A stretch of 44,258 nt of DNA from the NCBI GenBank assembly GCA_018895075.1, contig JAHIOW010000048.1, forward strand, positions 1 through 44,258. The letters run 5' to 3'. The translations under genes were made by a program, and so were the position numbers. The notes beneath the pieces are model-generated. The model saw only the letters and a list, made by a program, of their open reading frames with translations. It was not told where the DNA came from and made no database searches. This DNA comes from Candidatus Omnitrophota bacterium (GTDB taxonomy: Bacteria; Omnitrophota; Gorgyraeia; Gygaellales; Profunditerraquicolaceae). The stretch's first letter is position 1. Each line of letters opens with the position of its first letter. Below are positions 32,146 through 40,700 of the stretch, in pieces.

Positions 32146-32706
32146 TTACTTAATCTTTTTTCCGCCGGGCTTAACCTCAGGAGGAGTCAGGGTATCAAGC
32201 GGAATCTCTATAACCTGTCCGGGGTAAATCTTATCTGTGCCCTTGAGCACACCCTTGTTTGCCTCATAAATTTTACTCCATTTCTTGGTTGTGCCGTAAA
32301 ATTTCTCTGAGATCTTCTGAAGCGTATCCCCTTTCTGCACAGTATATTTCTTAATTTCTGGCTCTACGACAGGCGGCTGTGACTCTGTAATAAACCCTCG
32401 ATTGCCCCACAATGCCTTGTCTTCATCTTTGACTACTGGCTGCTTTATCTTTTCTGCCTTTGGCTGCGCAGGCATCCTTTCAAACCTAATCGGTGAAAAT
32501 AACTCTATTTCCACAACCCGAGTATTGCGAGTTCTCTTTTCCCTTTTTACCTCTGTAGCCGGAACCTCTCCCTCAACATATCCGCGGTTACCCGCTGAAT
32601 CCTGGTCAGTCCTTTCCTTTGTTACCGAATATGTCCTTACGATACAGCCGGACAAGATAAAGATAAAAGATAATACTAACAAATAGAACTTGTCTTGCGT
32701 CTTCAT
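32146..32706 (-). CDS. LysM-domain lipoprotein
   Basis: A 186-residue protein. Lipobox LSGC puts the lipid-modified Cys at residue 21. A charged linker contains two similar motifs, GNRGYVEGE and WGNRGFITES. A LysM domain occupies about residues 125-175 (YTVQKGDTLQKISEKFYGT and NKIYPGQVIEIP-like). LysM binds peptidoglycan GlcNAc chains, so the protein probably links the envelope membrane to the cell wall. Its ATG overlaps the aspS stop by 4 bp. No enzymatic domain is seen. Confidence 0.9.
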   Translation of the reverse strand: MKTQDKFYLLVLSFIFILSGCIVRTYSVTKERTDQDSAGNRGYVEGEVPATEVKREKRTRNTRVVEIELFSPIRFERMPAQPKAEKIKQPVVKDEDKALWGNRGFITESQPPVVEPEIKKYTVQKGDTLQKISEKFYGTTKKWSKIYEANKGVLKGTDKIYPGQVIEIPLDTLTPPEVKPGGKKIK

Positions 32707-34100
32707 TTCTTCCTCCCCTCTTCCTTAAAACTTAGATTCAATTCCTTTAATTGCCTTTCTTCTATCTCTGAAGGAGCATCTGTTAATGGACAAAATGCCC
32801 TCTGCGTCTTAGGGAAAGTTATTACCTCTCTGATACTGTCTTCTCCTGCCATGATAGCCAACAACCTATCTAAGCCAAAGGCAATCCCGCCGTGAGGCGG
32901 AGCGCCAAATTGAAAGGCATCCAGGAGAAAGCCGAACCGTTTCTGCGCTTGAGCTTTATCTATACCGATAACCTTAAAGACCCTTTCCTGTAACTGTTGA
33001 TTATGAATCCTGATTGATCCTGAGCCTATCTCCATGCCGTTTAAAACCAGGTCATAAGAACGGGCCTTTACCTTATCTGGCATTTTTTCCAAGTTTTCCA
33101 AATCCTCCGGGTGAGGCGCTGTAAAAGGATGGTGTTCGCTCTCCCAGCGTTTTTCCTCTTTATTATACTTAAATAACGGAAAATCCTTTATCCAGACAAA
33201 GGCGAATTCGTTATTAAGTTCCTTTCTCAAATCAGGCTTATCCGTGCCATATCTATCCTGTGCCTCATGAAAACTTAATCGCGGAAAAGGTATTTTTATA
33301 TCTATACCCTTTATTTCTCTGAATATTGATTGTATTATCAGCTGGCTTAAAGAAAAGATATCTTCCTCGTCTACAAAAGACATCTCTAAATCCAATTGCG
33401 TAAATTCCGGCTGGCGGTCAGCGCGCAGGTCTTCATCCCGAAAACACTTGGCAATCTGATAATATCTGTCTATGCCGGCAACCATAAGAATCTGCTTGAA
33501 CAATTGCGGCGACTGAGGCAAGGCGTAGAACTGGCCGGGGTTGAGCCTCGAAGGCACTAAATAATCACGCGCCCCTTCCGGAGTAGACTTAGTAAGTATG
33601 GGCGTCTCGGATTCGATAAAACCCTCTTTATCTAAAAATGCGCGTATAATCTTATAGATATTATGCCTTAAGATAAGATTATTAAAGACTTTTTTTCTTC
33701 TTAAATCAAGATAACGGTATTTAAGCCGCACCTCTTCATTAATATTAAGATTATCTTCTATCTCAAAGGGCGGCGTAAGAGAGGTATTTAAAATCTCTAA
33801 ATCCTGCGCCAGGATCTCTATCTCGCCTGTGGCTAACTTAGGATTTACTGTACCCTCAGGACGCCTGTTTACGCTTCCCGATACCTTAATCACGAATTCA
33901 TTCTTTAGCTCCTGCGCCTTCTTATAGGCATCAGGCGAGTCGCCAGGCACAAAAACAACCTGGCTGATTCCATATCTGTCGCGGACATCAATAAATATGA
34001 TTTTGCCATGGTCGCGGCGGCTTCCTACCCAGCCGTACAATGTAACTTTTTTACCGATATCCTTTGCGTTTAATTGGCCGCAGGTATATGTGCGTAACAT
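32703..34100 (-). CDS. aspS: Aspartyl-tRNA synthetase lacking the GAD insertion, probably non-discriminating
   Basis: A 465-residue class II synthetase, about 120 residues shorter than the usual bacterial AspRS. The N-terminal OB domain has GWVGSRRDHGKIIFIDVRD. The core has YALPQSPQLFKQILMVAG and motif 2 FRDEDLRADRQPEFTQLD, and motif 3 FGLDRLLAIM. Between YGTDKPDLR (about residue 290) and FAFVWIKDFPLF only a few residues remain where bacterial enzymes carry the GAD domain. The residue at 31 is His in RRDHG; in bacterial AspRS His here marks non-discriminating enzymes that also charge tRNA-Asn, and Leu marks discriminating ones. The gene lies 4 bp after hisS and overlaps the LysM gene. Confidence 0.94.
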   Translation of the reverse strand: MLRTYTCGQLNAKDIGKKVTLYGWVGSRRDHGKIIFIDVRDRYGISQVVFVPGDSPDAYKKAQELKNEFVIKVSGSVNRRPEGTVNPKLATGEIEILAQDLEILNTSLTPPFEIEDNLNINEEVRLKYRYLDLRRKKVFNNLILRHNIYKIIRAFLDKEGFIESETPILTKSTPEGARDYLVPSRLNPGQFYALPQSPQLFKQILMVAGIDRYYQIAKCFRDEDLRADRQPEFTQLDLEMSFVDEEDIFSLSQLIIQSIFREIKGIDIKIPFPRLSFHEAQDRYGTDKPDLRKELNNEFAFVWIKDFPLFKYNKEEKRWESEHHPFTAPHPEDLENLEKMPDKVKARSYDLVLNGMEIGSGSIRIHNQQLQERVFKVIGIDKAQAQKRFGFLLDAFQFGAPPHGGIAFGLDRLLAIMAGEDSIREVITFPKTQRAFCPLTDAPSEIEERQLKELNLSFKEEGRKK

Positions 34101-34104
34101 AATA

Positions 34105-35349
34105 CTATGCTCTCTTTAAATCCTCCACAATATCATCACTTTTAACTTCTCTCTGTTCTCCCGAAACCATATCTTTTAATGTCACAACACCCTTTTTAAT
34201 CTCATCCTCTCCGGTAATTAAGACGTATCTTGCGCCAAGGTCATTGGCGCGCCTCAAGGCCCCCTTAAGCGACCTGGCCTCATAATCTGTATCAGAGATA
34301 ATTCCCGCCTGGCGTAATTCATTTAACAGCTTCAAATTCTGTCTTTTTGCCTCTTCGCCTAACGATACCACATAAACCAGATTCTCCTTTGGCGCCTTGA
34401 TACTTTGACACCTTGACACCAACAATAACCTCTCCATCCCAAAGGCAAAACCTATTGCACCTACATCAGGGCCACCCAGGTCGCTAACTAAACTATCATA
34501 TCTACCCCCTGCGCCCAGGGCATCCTGAGCCCCTAAATCCTGATGCGTAACCTCAAAGACAGTACTGGTATAATAATCTAAACCGCGCACCAGATAAGGC
34601 GCGGCTTGGTAATCTACCTTTAGGGAATCAAGGCCTTTTTTCACCTGAATAAAATGCGTCTTACATTCACCGCAAAGATGACCATCCTGAATATCCAGTT
34701 TTTCAATAATATCCCTGCAGGATTTATTTTTACAATCCAGGACCCGCAAGATATTATTTTTGAACCTCAGGCGGCAGTCAGTGCAAAGACTCCCCCGTTT
34801 ATCTCTCAGGCCCTTATTTAAAAGTTGCGTTAATTCTTTTCTGTCTTTTATGCAACCCAGGCTGTTAATTTTAATTTTATAGCCCTCTATAGCGTAGGCC
34901 TTAAGCAGCCTATCGACTAAAGAGATAACCTCTACATCAAGGCATGGATCATGAGCACCAATGGCTTCACAGCCCAAATGATGGAACTGCCTTTGCCTGC
35001 CCATCTGCGGGCGCTCAAGCCTAAACATCGGCCCCAGATAATAAAGTTTTATAAAAGGGCTTTTTTTCTGAAGATTATTTTCGATATAGGCGCGCACAAT
35101 GGAAGCCGTACCCTCCGGCCGCAGGGCATAGACATCATTTTTTTTCTTAATCAGGAACATCTGTTTGCGGATTATTTCTGTAGACTTTCCTAAAGAACGG
35201 TTGAACAGGCCGGCTTCTTCAATCAGAGGAGGGCGTATCTCTGTGTAGTTGTAAATAGAAAAAATCTTGCGGCTTATATCTTCTATTTTTTGCCACCAGG
35301 AGGCCTCTTCTGGCAGGATGTCTTTGGTGCCGGGTATTTTTTTAAACAT
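34105..35349 (-). CDS. hisS: Histidyl-tRNA synthetase
   Basis: A 414-residue class II synthetase. Signatures are PGTKDILPEE, RPEGTASIVRAYIE, motif 2 FRLERPQMGRQRQFHHLGCE, the histidine-specific VRGLDYYTSTVFEV, motif 3 GFAFGMERLLL, and the C-terminal anticodon-binding domain starting LVYVVSLGEEA. A CxxC pair (CTDC, CGEC) occurs in the insertion domain. Between motif 3 and the anticodon domain (about residues 310-318) the DNA holds three consecutive 8-mers. It overlaps the upstream HU gene by 8 bp and precedes aspS by 4 bp; hisS-aspS is a common bacterial pair. Confidence 0.96.
   Translation of the reverse strand: MFKKIPGTKDILPEEASWWQKIEDISRKIFSIYNYTEIRPPLIEEAGLFNRSLGKSTEIIRKQMFLIKKKNDVYALRPEGTASIVRAYIENNLQKKSPFIKLYYLGPMFRLERPQMGRQRQFHHLGCEAIGAHDPCLDVEVISLVDRLLKAYAIEGYKIKINSLGCIKDRKELTQLLNKGLRDKRGSLCTDCRLRFKNNILRVLDCKNKSCRDIIEKLDIQDGHLCGECKTHFIQVKKGLDSLKVDYQAAPYLVRGLDYYTSTVFEVTHQDLGAQDALGAGGRYDSLVSDLGGPDVGAIGFAFGMERLLLVSRCQSIKAPKENLVYVVSLGEEAKRQNLKLLNELRQAGIISDTDYEARSLKGALRRANDLGARYVLITGEDEIKKGVVTLKDMVSGEQREVKSDDIVEDLKRA
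34396..34419. repeat. Three tandem 8-mers inside hisS
   Basis: Units are CTTGATAC (34396), TTTGACAC (34404) and CTTGACAC (34412). They lie at the inter-domain linker of HisRS, coding for VSRCQSIK-type residues. The reading frame is kept because 24 bases are added. Confidence 0.6.
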
Positions 35350-35620
35350 AGGTAATCTTTTTCTTCATCTCTAGGCCGGGCTTAAAAACCACTACCTTGC
35401 GAGGCGGAACAGGGACTGTCTGGCCAGTACGGGGATTTCTACCGGTGCGGCTCTTTCTTTGTTTTGTCTTAAAGACACCGAAATTGCGCAGTTCTATATT
35501 CTCCCCTCTCACTAATGCCTCAATAATACAATTAAGAGTCTCCTGCACGACTTTTTTGACGTCTATTTGTTTTATGTTGGTGTCATCAGAAACTTTTAAG
35601 ATTATGTCTTTTTTGGTCAT
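35342..35620 (-). CDS. HU/IHF-family DNA-binding protein
   Basis: A 92-residue nucleoid protein. It contains the HU beta-arm (FGVFKTKQRKSRTGRNPRTG, then VPPRKVVVFKPG) and a helical N terminus (MTKKDIILKVSDDTNI). It bends DNA and helps compaction. It begins with a strong Shine-Dalgarno sequence (AGGAGGTGAG, 35633-35624) behind a consensus promoter. It is probably the first gene of the long hisS-panE run. Confidence 0.95.
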   Translation of the reverse strand: MTKKDIILKVSDDTNIKQIDVKKVVQETLNCIIEALVRGENIELRNFGVFKTKQRKSRTGRNPRTGQTVPVPPRKVVVFKPGLEMKKKITYV

Positions 35621-35647
35621 CTCTCACCTCCTTTTATAAGCGTAACT

Positions 35648-35676
35648 ATAATACCAGCAAAAAGTTACAGTGTCAA
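35648..35676 (-). promoter_or_regulatory. Sigma70-type promoter of the HU-hisS run
   Basis: On the minus strand, TTGACA (35676-35671), a 17-bp spacer and TATTAT (35653-35648) are followed by an AGGAGGTGAG Shine-Dalgarno and ATG at 35620. An inverted repeat, GTAACT (35642-35647) and AGTTAC (35663-35668), surrounds the -10 and could be an operator. Confidence 0.8.
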
Positions 35677-35690
35677 CCTAAAATCTTTCT

Positions 35691-38600
35691 TTAAATCGCC
35701 AGCGATATCTTCTCTTCGCCGATAAGGCCCTCTATATCCCGGATCAGTTTCTCTGAAGGCAGCACAAAGAGCCCTTGCTCCACAACTACCTGTATCCTGG
35801 ATTTTGTGGGTGTGTCTAAGTGCAGGTATATCGGGATATTGCCGGGGCAAGAAGCAAGCAATCCCTTCAGGCTCTCAAATAAATTTTCTCGTATGCCTGA
35901 GATATTGATATTCAAGGCCGTAATTAATTTATATACCTCATCCATGGGGAATATATCATTGGCTATAATCTTGGGGGTATCCTCTCTTAAATTAATCCTG
36001 CCCCTGATTAATACCGCTGTATTGGGTTGAATATGCCGGGCTACCTTTTGAAATACAACGGGAAATACAAGGACCTCCACTATCCCTTCCAAATCCTCCA
36101 ATTTTAAGATTGCCATCTTTCGTTGTCTGGCGCGCGTGATTGTCTGTTTAATTTTAACAATCAGGCCTACTATCTTTATCTCTTCACCGTCCCGCTGTTG
36201 AGATAGGTTGGCCGTAGAGGAAGAGGCAAAACGTTTTAATTGCAGGGCATATCGCGCTAAGGGGTGGCCGGTAACATAAAAACCCAGCATCTCTTTCTCA
36301 AAGGCAAGTAACTGTGGCTCCGGCCACTCTTTCACTTGTGGCAGGCTACTGAAAGGTGAAGCAAAGGCATTCTGTTTATTAAAACCTTGATTAAAAAAAG
36401 ACAACTGTCCGGTGGCAAATTCCCTCTGTGCTCGGGAAGCAGAGGCCAAGACTACATCTAACCCCGCAGCCATCTGGGCCCGGCGCATCCCAAAAGAATC
36501 CAATGCCCCGCATTTTATAAGGCTCTCTAAAATCTTTCTGTTAGCCAGCCTTAAATCAATACGCCCGCATAAATCTTCTAATGAACTAAAAGGCCCATTG
36601 CCTCTGGCTTGAATTATAGACTCCACTGCCCCCTGGCCTACATTTTTTACTGCCAGCAGGCCGAATCTAATAGTCTTTTTATCCACCACCTTAAATAAGG
36701 CATCACTTTCATTGATATCCGGCGGTAATACCTTCAGGCCCATACGGCCGGACTCATTGACGTATTCAACAATCTTATCCGTATTATAGCGTTCTGAGGT
36801 CAATAGGGCAGTCATAAATTCTACAGGGTAATTTGCCTTCAGGTACACCGTGCGGTAAGAGATTAAGGCATAAGCGGCGCTATGTGATTTATTGAAGCCA
36901 TAACCTGAAAAATATTCTATCAAGTCGAATATCCTGTTGGCTATGGGTTCGGAGGTATTGCTATTCTTGATACAGCCATCCACAAAAGTTTTTCTTTGCC
37001 GTTCCATAACCTCGGGGGTCTTTTTACTCATTGCCCGGCGTAATAAATCGGCCTGCGCTAAACTAAACCCTGCCAACAGCGATGCTATCTGCATAATCTG
37101 CTCTTGAAAAACAATGATTCCGTAAGTTTCTTTTAATATCGGCTCCAATTTTTTATGGTCGTATCTTAAGGGGGTACGATTATGTTTACGCTGCATAAAA
37201 TCATCAAGCATGCCTGAACCGATTGGCCCTGGCCGATATAAAGCCAGAAGCGCAATCAGATCCTCAAACGCCTGAGGTTTCAGCTTCCTGAGTAAATCGC
37301 GCATTCCCGAACTTTCCAGCTGAAATACCCCCATAGTCCGCGCAGAACTTAGTAGCTTATAAGTCTTGTCGTCATCCAGCGGTATCTCCTTAATATCAAT
37401 AACCTCGCCTTGCGTCTCTTTAATTATCTTGGTAGCGGAATCGATAACGGTGAGAGTCCTTAAACCCAGAAAATCCACTTTTAGTAAACCGATTTTTTCC
37501 AGCGCCCCCATGCTGTAACCCGTAGTTATCTGATCATCCTGAGATTTAAATAACGGCATATAATTATCCAGGGGTTTATCCGCGATCACTACTCCTGCGG
37601 CATGAATAGAGGCATGGCGATTCAGTCCTTCAAGCGGCAATGCAGTATCGATCAACTTAGTTATCTGGGGGTCATTTTTATAAAGATTATTTAATTCTGT
37701 TTCGCTTTCTAAGGCATCTTTTAAAGTAATACTCGAGTCAGGAGGGATCATCTTGGCAATGCGGTCCACCTCGCTATAGCTTATCCCCATAACCCTGCCC
37801 ACATCCCTGACTACGGCGCGGGCCTGCATTGTCCCGAAGGTGATAATCTGAGCTACGTTTTCCTGTCCGTATTTTTTGGTCACGTATTCAATTACTTCCT
37901 GCCTTCTCTCGTAGCAGAAATCTATATCAATATCAGGCATGCCCAATCTCTCGGGGTTTAAGAATCTTTCAAACAATAAGCCGTATTTGAGGGGGTCTAT
38001 ATCGGTAATCCCTAAAAGATAACTGACCAGGCTTCCGGCAGCGCTCCCGCGGCCCGGGCCCACAGGTATGTTTTTACTCTTACCGTAATGAATAAAATCC
38101 CAGACAATCAGGAAGTAACTGGTAAAACCCGTACTCTTAATAATTTCCTGTTCGTGTTGGAGGCGTTCTCTTATAGCGGGGGTAACCGACGGAAACTTCT
38201 CCTTTAAGCCTTCTTCGCAAAGCCCCTTTAAGAATTCCTCCTTGGTCTTGCCTTGCGGCGGCTCATATCTAGGTAAATGGATCTGCGAAAAATCCAGTTC
38301 TAAATTACAGCGCCCGGCAATCTCCAGGGTATTGGAAACGGCCTGGGGAATTTCTTTAAAAATCTCCTGCATCTCCTGGGGAGATTTAAAGTAGAATTCC
38401 TGAGTCTGAAAGCGTAATCTATGAGGGTCATCTAAGGTAGTCTGCGTCTGAATGCATAAAAGGGCTTCGTGGCTTGAGGCGTGTTGTTTTTGCAGATAAT
38501 GCACATCATTAGTTGCCACCAGCGGTATATTTAATTCTTTTGATATCCTGATCAGGCCTTCATTGACTATCTTCTGTTCAGGGATAGAGTTCTCCTGCAC

Positions 38601-39131
38601 CTCTAAATAGAAATTATCTTTACCCAGGATCTGCAAAAACTCATCCGCTGTTTTCAAGGCATCGTTAAATCTTTTTTGCTGCAATAATACCGGTATTTCG
38701 CCTTTAAGGCAGGCGCTTAAACCAATGAGGCCTTTTTGATACTGCGAAAGTATCTCCTTGTCGATGCGCGGGCGATAATAAAAACCTTCCAAATAACCGA
38801 TAGAGACCAATTTCATCAAGTTCTGGTATCCAACTTCATCTTTCACCAGGAGTATAAAATGACAAGAGGCCTCATCAATACTTCTTGAATTTTTCTCAAG
38901 ACGGCTGGCAGGGGCAATATAGACCTCGCAGCCAATAATAGGCTTTATCCCTGCCTTCTGGGCCTCTAAATAAAAATCTATCGCCCCGAACATATTACCG
39001 TGGTCGGTAATAGCCAGGGAATCCATTTTATACTGATTGGCCAGATTTAAAAGCTTTGGTATTCGGCAGGCGCCATCAAGCAGGCTATATTGGGTATGAA
39101 GGTGCAGATGGATGAATTCTGAGTGTGGCAT
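35691..39131 (-). CDS. dnaE: DNA polymerase III alpha subunit
   Basis: A 1146-residue replicative polymerase of the DnaE1 type. The N-terminal PHP domain begins IHLHLHTQYSLLDGACRI. The palm contains GRGSAAGSLVSYLLGITDIDP and the catalytic acidic residues PDIDIDF (D400, D402, D404). Further on come the fingers segment RHASIHAAGVVIAD and the VFQEQIMQIASLLAGFSLAQADLLRRAMSKK helices. The C terminus carries an OB domain (IVGLIVKIKQTITRARQRKM). No 3'-5' exonuclease is fused. It starts 24 bp after guaA and ends 15 bp before the HU promoter's -35. Confidence 0.97.
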   Translation of the reverse strand: MPHSEFIHLHLHTQYSLLDGACRIPKLLNLANQYKMDSLAITDHGNMFGAIDFYLEAQKAGIKPIIGCEVYIAPASRLEKNSRSIDEASCHFILLVKDEVGYQNLMKLVSIGYLEGFYYRPRIDKEILSQYQKGLIGLSACLKGEIPVLLQQKRFNDALKTADEFLQILGKDNFYLEVQENSIPEQKIVNEGLIRISKELNIPLVATNDVHYLQKQHASSHEALLCIQTQTTLDDPHRLRFQTQEFYFKSPQEMQEIFKEIPQAVSNTLEIAGRCNLELDFSQIHLPRYEPPQGKTKEEFLKGLCEEGLKEKFPSVTPAIRERLQHEQEIIKSTGFTSYFLIVWDFIHYGKSKNIPVGPGRGSAAGSLVSYLLGITDIDPLKYGLLFERFLNPERLGMPDIDIDFCYERRQEVIEYVTKKYGQENVAQIITFGTMQARAVVRDVGRVMGISYSEVDRIAKMIPPDSSITLKDALESETELNNLYKNDPQITKLIDTALPLEGLNRHASIHAAGVVIADKPLDNYMPLFKSQDDQITTGYSMGALEKIGLLKVDFLGLRTLTVIDSATKIIKETQGEVIDIKEIPLDDDKTYKLLSSARTMGVFQLESSGMRDLLRKLKPQAFEDLIALLALYRPGPIGSGMLDDFMQRKHNRTPLRYDHKKLEPILKETYGIIVFQEQIMQIASLLAGFSLAQADLLRRAMSKKTPEVMERQRKTFVDGCIKNSNTSEPIANRIFDLIEYFSGYGFNKSHSAAYALISYRTVYLKANYPVEFMTALLTSERYNTDKIVEYVNESGRMGLKVLPPDINESDALFKVVDKKTIRFGLLAVKNVGQGAVESIIQARGNGPFSSLEDLCGRIDLRLANRKILESLIKCGALDSFGMRRAQMAAGLDVVLASASRAQREFATGQLSFFNQGFNKQNAFASPFSSLPQVKEWPEPQLLAFEKEMLGFYVTGHPLARYALQLKRFASSSTANLSQQRDGEEIKIVGLIVKIKQTITRARQRKMAILKLEDLEGIVEVLVFPVVFQKVARHIQPNTAVLIRGRINLREDTPKIIANDIFPMDEVYKLITALNINISGIRENLFESLKGLLASCPGNIPIYLHLDTPTKSRIQVVVEQGLFVLPSEKLIRDIEGLIGEEKISLAI

Positions 39132-39155
39132 TTATCGTTTTGGGTTACTACGGAA

Positions 39156-40700
39156 TTACTCCCATTCAATAGTAGCGGGCGGCTTGGAACTGATATCGTA
39201 TACTACGCGATTAACGCCTTTGACTTCATTGATAACGCGGTTGGAAATCTTTTCTAAGACCTCTGAAGGTAGTTTTACCCAATCTGCAGTCATTCCGTCA
39301 TCGCTGGTCACACAGCGCAAGGCTACTACATTCTCATAGGTACGCTCATCACCCATAACCCCCACGCTCTTTATCGGTAGCAAAACAGCAAATGACTGCC
39401 AGACCTTATCGTATAAGTCGGCATTTCTAATCTCTTCGATTACGCGCCGGTCAACTTCACGCAGGAGGTCAAGCCGCTGCTCAGTCACCTCGCCGATAAT
39501 CCTTACTGCCAACCCTGGCCCGGGAAAAGGCTGGCGATATATTATCCCGTCGGGCAGACCTAAGGCCCTGGCAATCTGGCGCACTTCGTCTTTAAACAAA
39601 TCCCTTAACGGCTCAATGAGTTTGAGCTTCATGTCTTGAGGCAGGCCCCCTACATTGTGATGGCTCTTTATGCGGCTTGAGGGTGCGCCCCCGGGAGAAA
39701 TTGACTCAATTACATCCGGATACAGCGTACCCTGGCCTAAGAATTTTACGCCTTTTATTTTAGCGGCCTCTTCTTCAAAGACCCTGACAAACTCACCCCC
39801 GATAATCTTTCTTTTTTCCTCTGGGTCAAAGACGCCTTTAAGGCGGCTTAAAAAGCGCTTGGTCCTATCCGCATAACCTAAGTTAAGATGAAAGGCATCG
39901 CGTAATATCTTCTTTACCTGTTCCGGTTCATCCTTTCTTAAAAGGCCATTATTGATAAAGATACACCTTAAATTTCTATGTATGGCCTTGTGGATTAATA
40001 AGGCGGCGACGCTGGAATCTACCCCTCCGCTTATCCCCAGGACTACCTTATCGCGGCCTATTGTCTTTTTTATGTTTTCTATACTCTGCGTAATAAACGA
40101 CTGCATTGTCCAGCGGCCGAAACAACCGCATATCTTAAATAAAAAATTACTCAGGATTTGATTGCCTTTTTCCGTATGCGTAACCTCAGGATGGAATTGC
40201 ACGCCGAAAACTTTGGATTTCCGGTTTGAGATAGCGGCTATGGAAGTATTAAGGGTGTGGGCGCTGGTAATAAAACCCGGCGGCAACTTGGTAAGATAAT
40301 CGCCGTGGCTGGCCCAGCAGGTGAGGTTTCCGGGAAGGTGGCTGAATAAATCTCTGGTTTCATCAATAAATAATTCTACCTTGCCGTATTCGCGCTCTTT
40401 GGTATGCCTGACTCTTGCCCCTAACATTTCGCCGATAACCTGCATACCATAACAAATACCCAGAATAGGGATTTTTAATTTAAAGATACCTTTATCCGGA
40501 TAAGGGCTTTTCTTATTTATTACTGAGGCAGGGCTTCCGGAAAGTATCAGGCCCTTGGGAGCCATATCGGCTATTTCTTGTGCCGGAGTATTATAAGGTA
40601 TGATTCTAGAGAAAACCTTGTTTTCTCTTATACGCCTGGCAATCAGCTGCGTGTATTGTGAACCAAAATCTAAAACAAGTATCGTTTGCTGTTTACTCAT
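39156..40700 (-). CDS. guaA: GMP synthase (glutamine-hydrolysing)
   Basis: A 514-residue bifunctional enzyme making GMP from XMP, ATP and glutamine. The N-terminal glutamine amidotransferase has the nucleophile C83 in GICYGMQ, followed by VQFHPEVTHTEKG with the catalytic His and Glu. The ATP-pyrophosphatase domain has the P-loop GISGGVDSSVAALL. The C-terminal dimerisation domain ends VVYDISSKPPATIEWE. Length is normal. Its ATG overlaps guaB3 by 4 bp, which couples the last two steps of GMP synthesis. Confidence 0.98.
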   Translation of the reverse strand: MSKQQTILVLDFGSQYTQLIARRIRENKVFSRIIPYNTPAQEIADMAPKGLILSGSPASVINKKSPYPDKGIFKLKIPILGICYGMQVIGEMLGARVRHTKEREYGKVELFIDETRDLFSHLPGNLTCWASHGDYLTKLPPGFITSAHTLNTSIAAISNRKSKVFGVQFHPEVTHTEKGNQILSNFLFKICGCFGRWTMQSFITQSIENIKKTIGRDKVVLGISGGVDSSVAALLIHKAIHRNLRCIFINNGLLRKDEPEQVKKILRDAFHLNLGYADRTKRFLSRLKGVFDPEEKRKIIGGEFVRVFEEEAAKIKGVKFLGQGTLYPDVIESISPGGAPSSRIKSHHNVGGLPQDMKLKLIEPLRDLFKDEVRQIARALGLPDGIIYRQPFPGPGLAVRIIGEVTEQRLDLLREVDRRVIEEIRNADLYDKVWQSFAVLLPIKSVGVMGDERTYENVVALRCVTSDDGMTADWVKLPSEVLEKISNRVINEVKGVNRVVYDISSKPPATIEWE

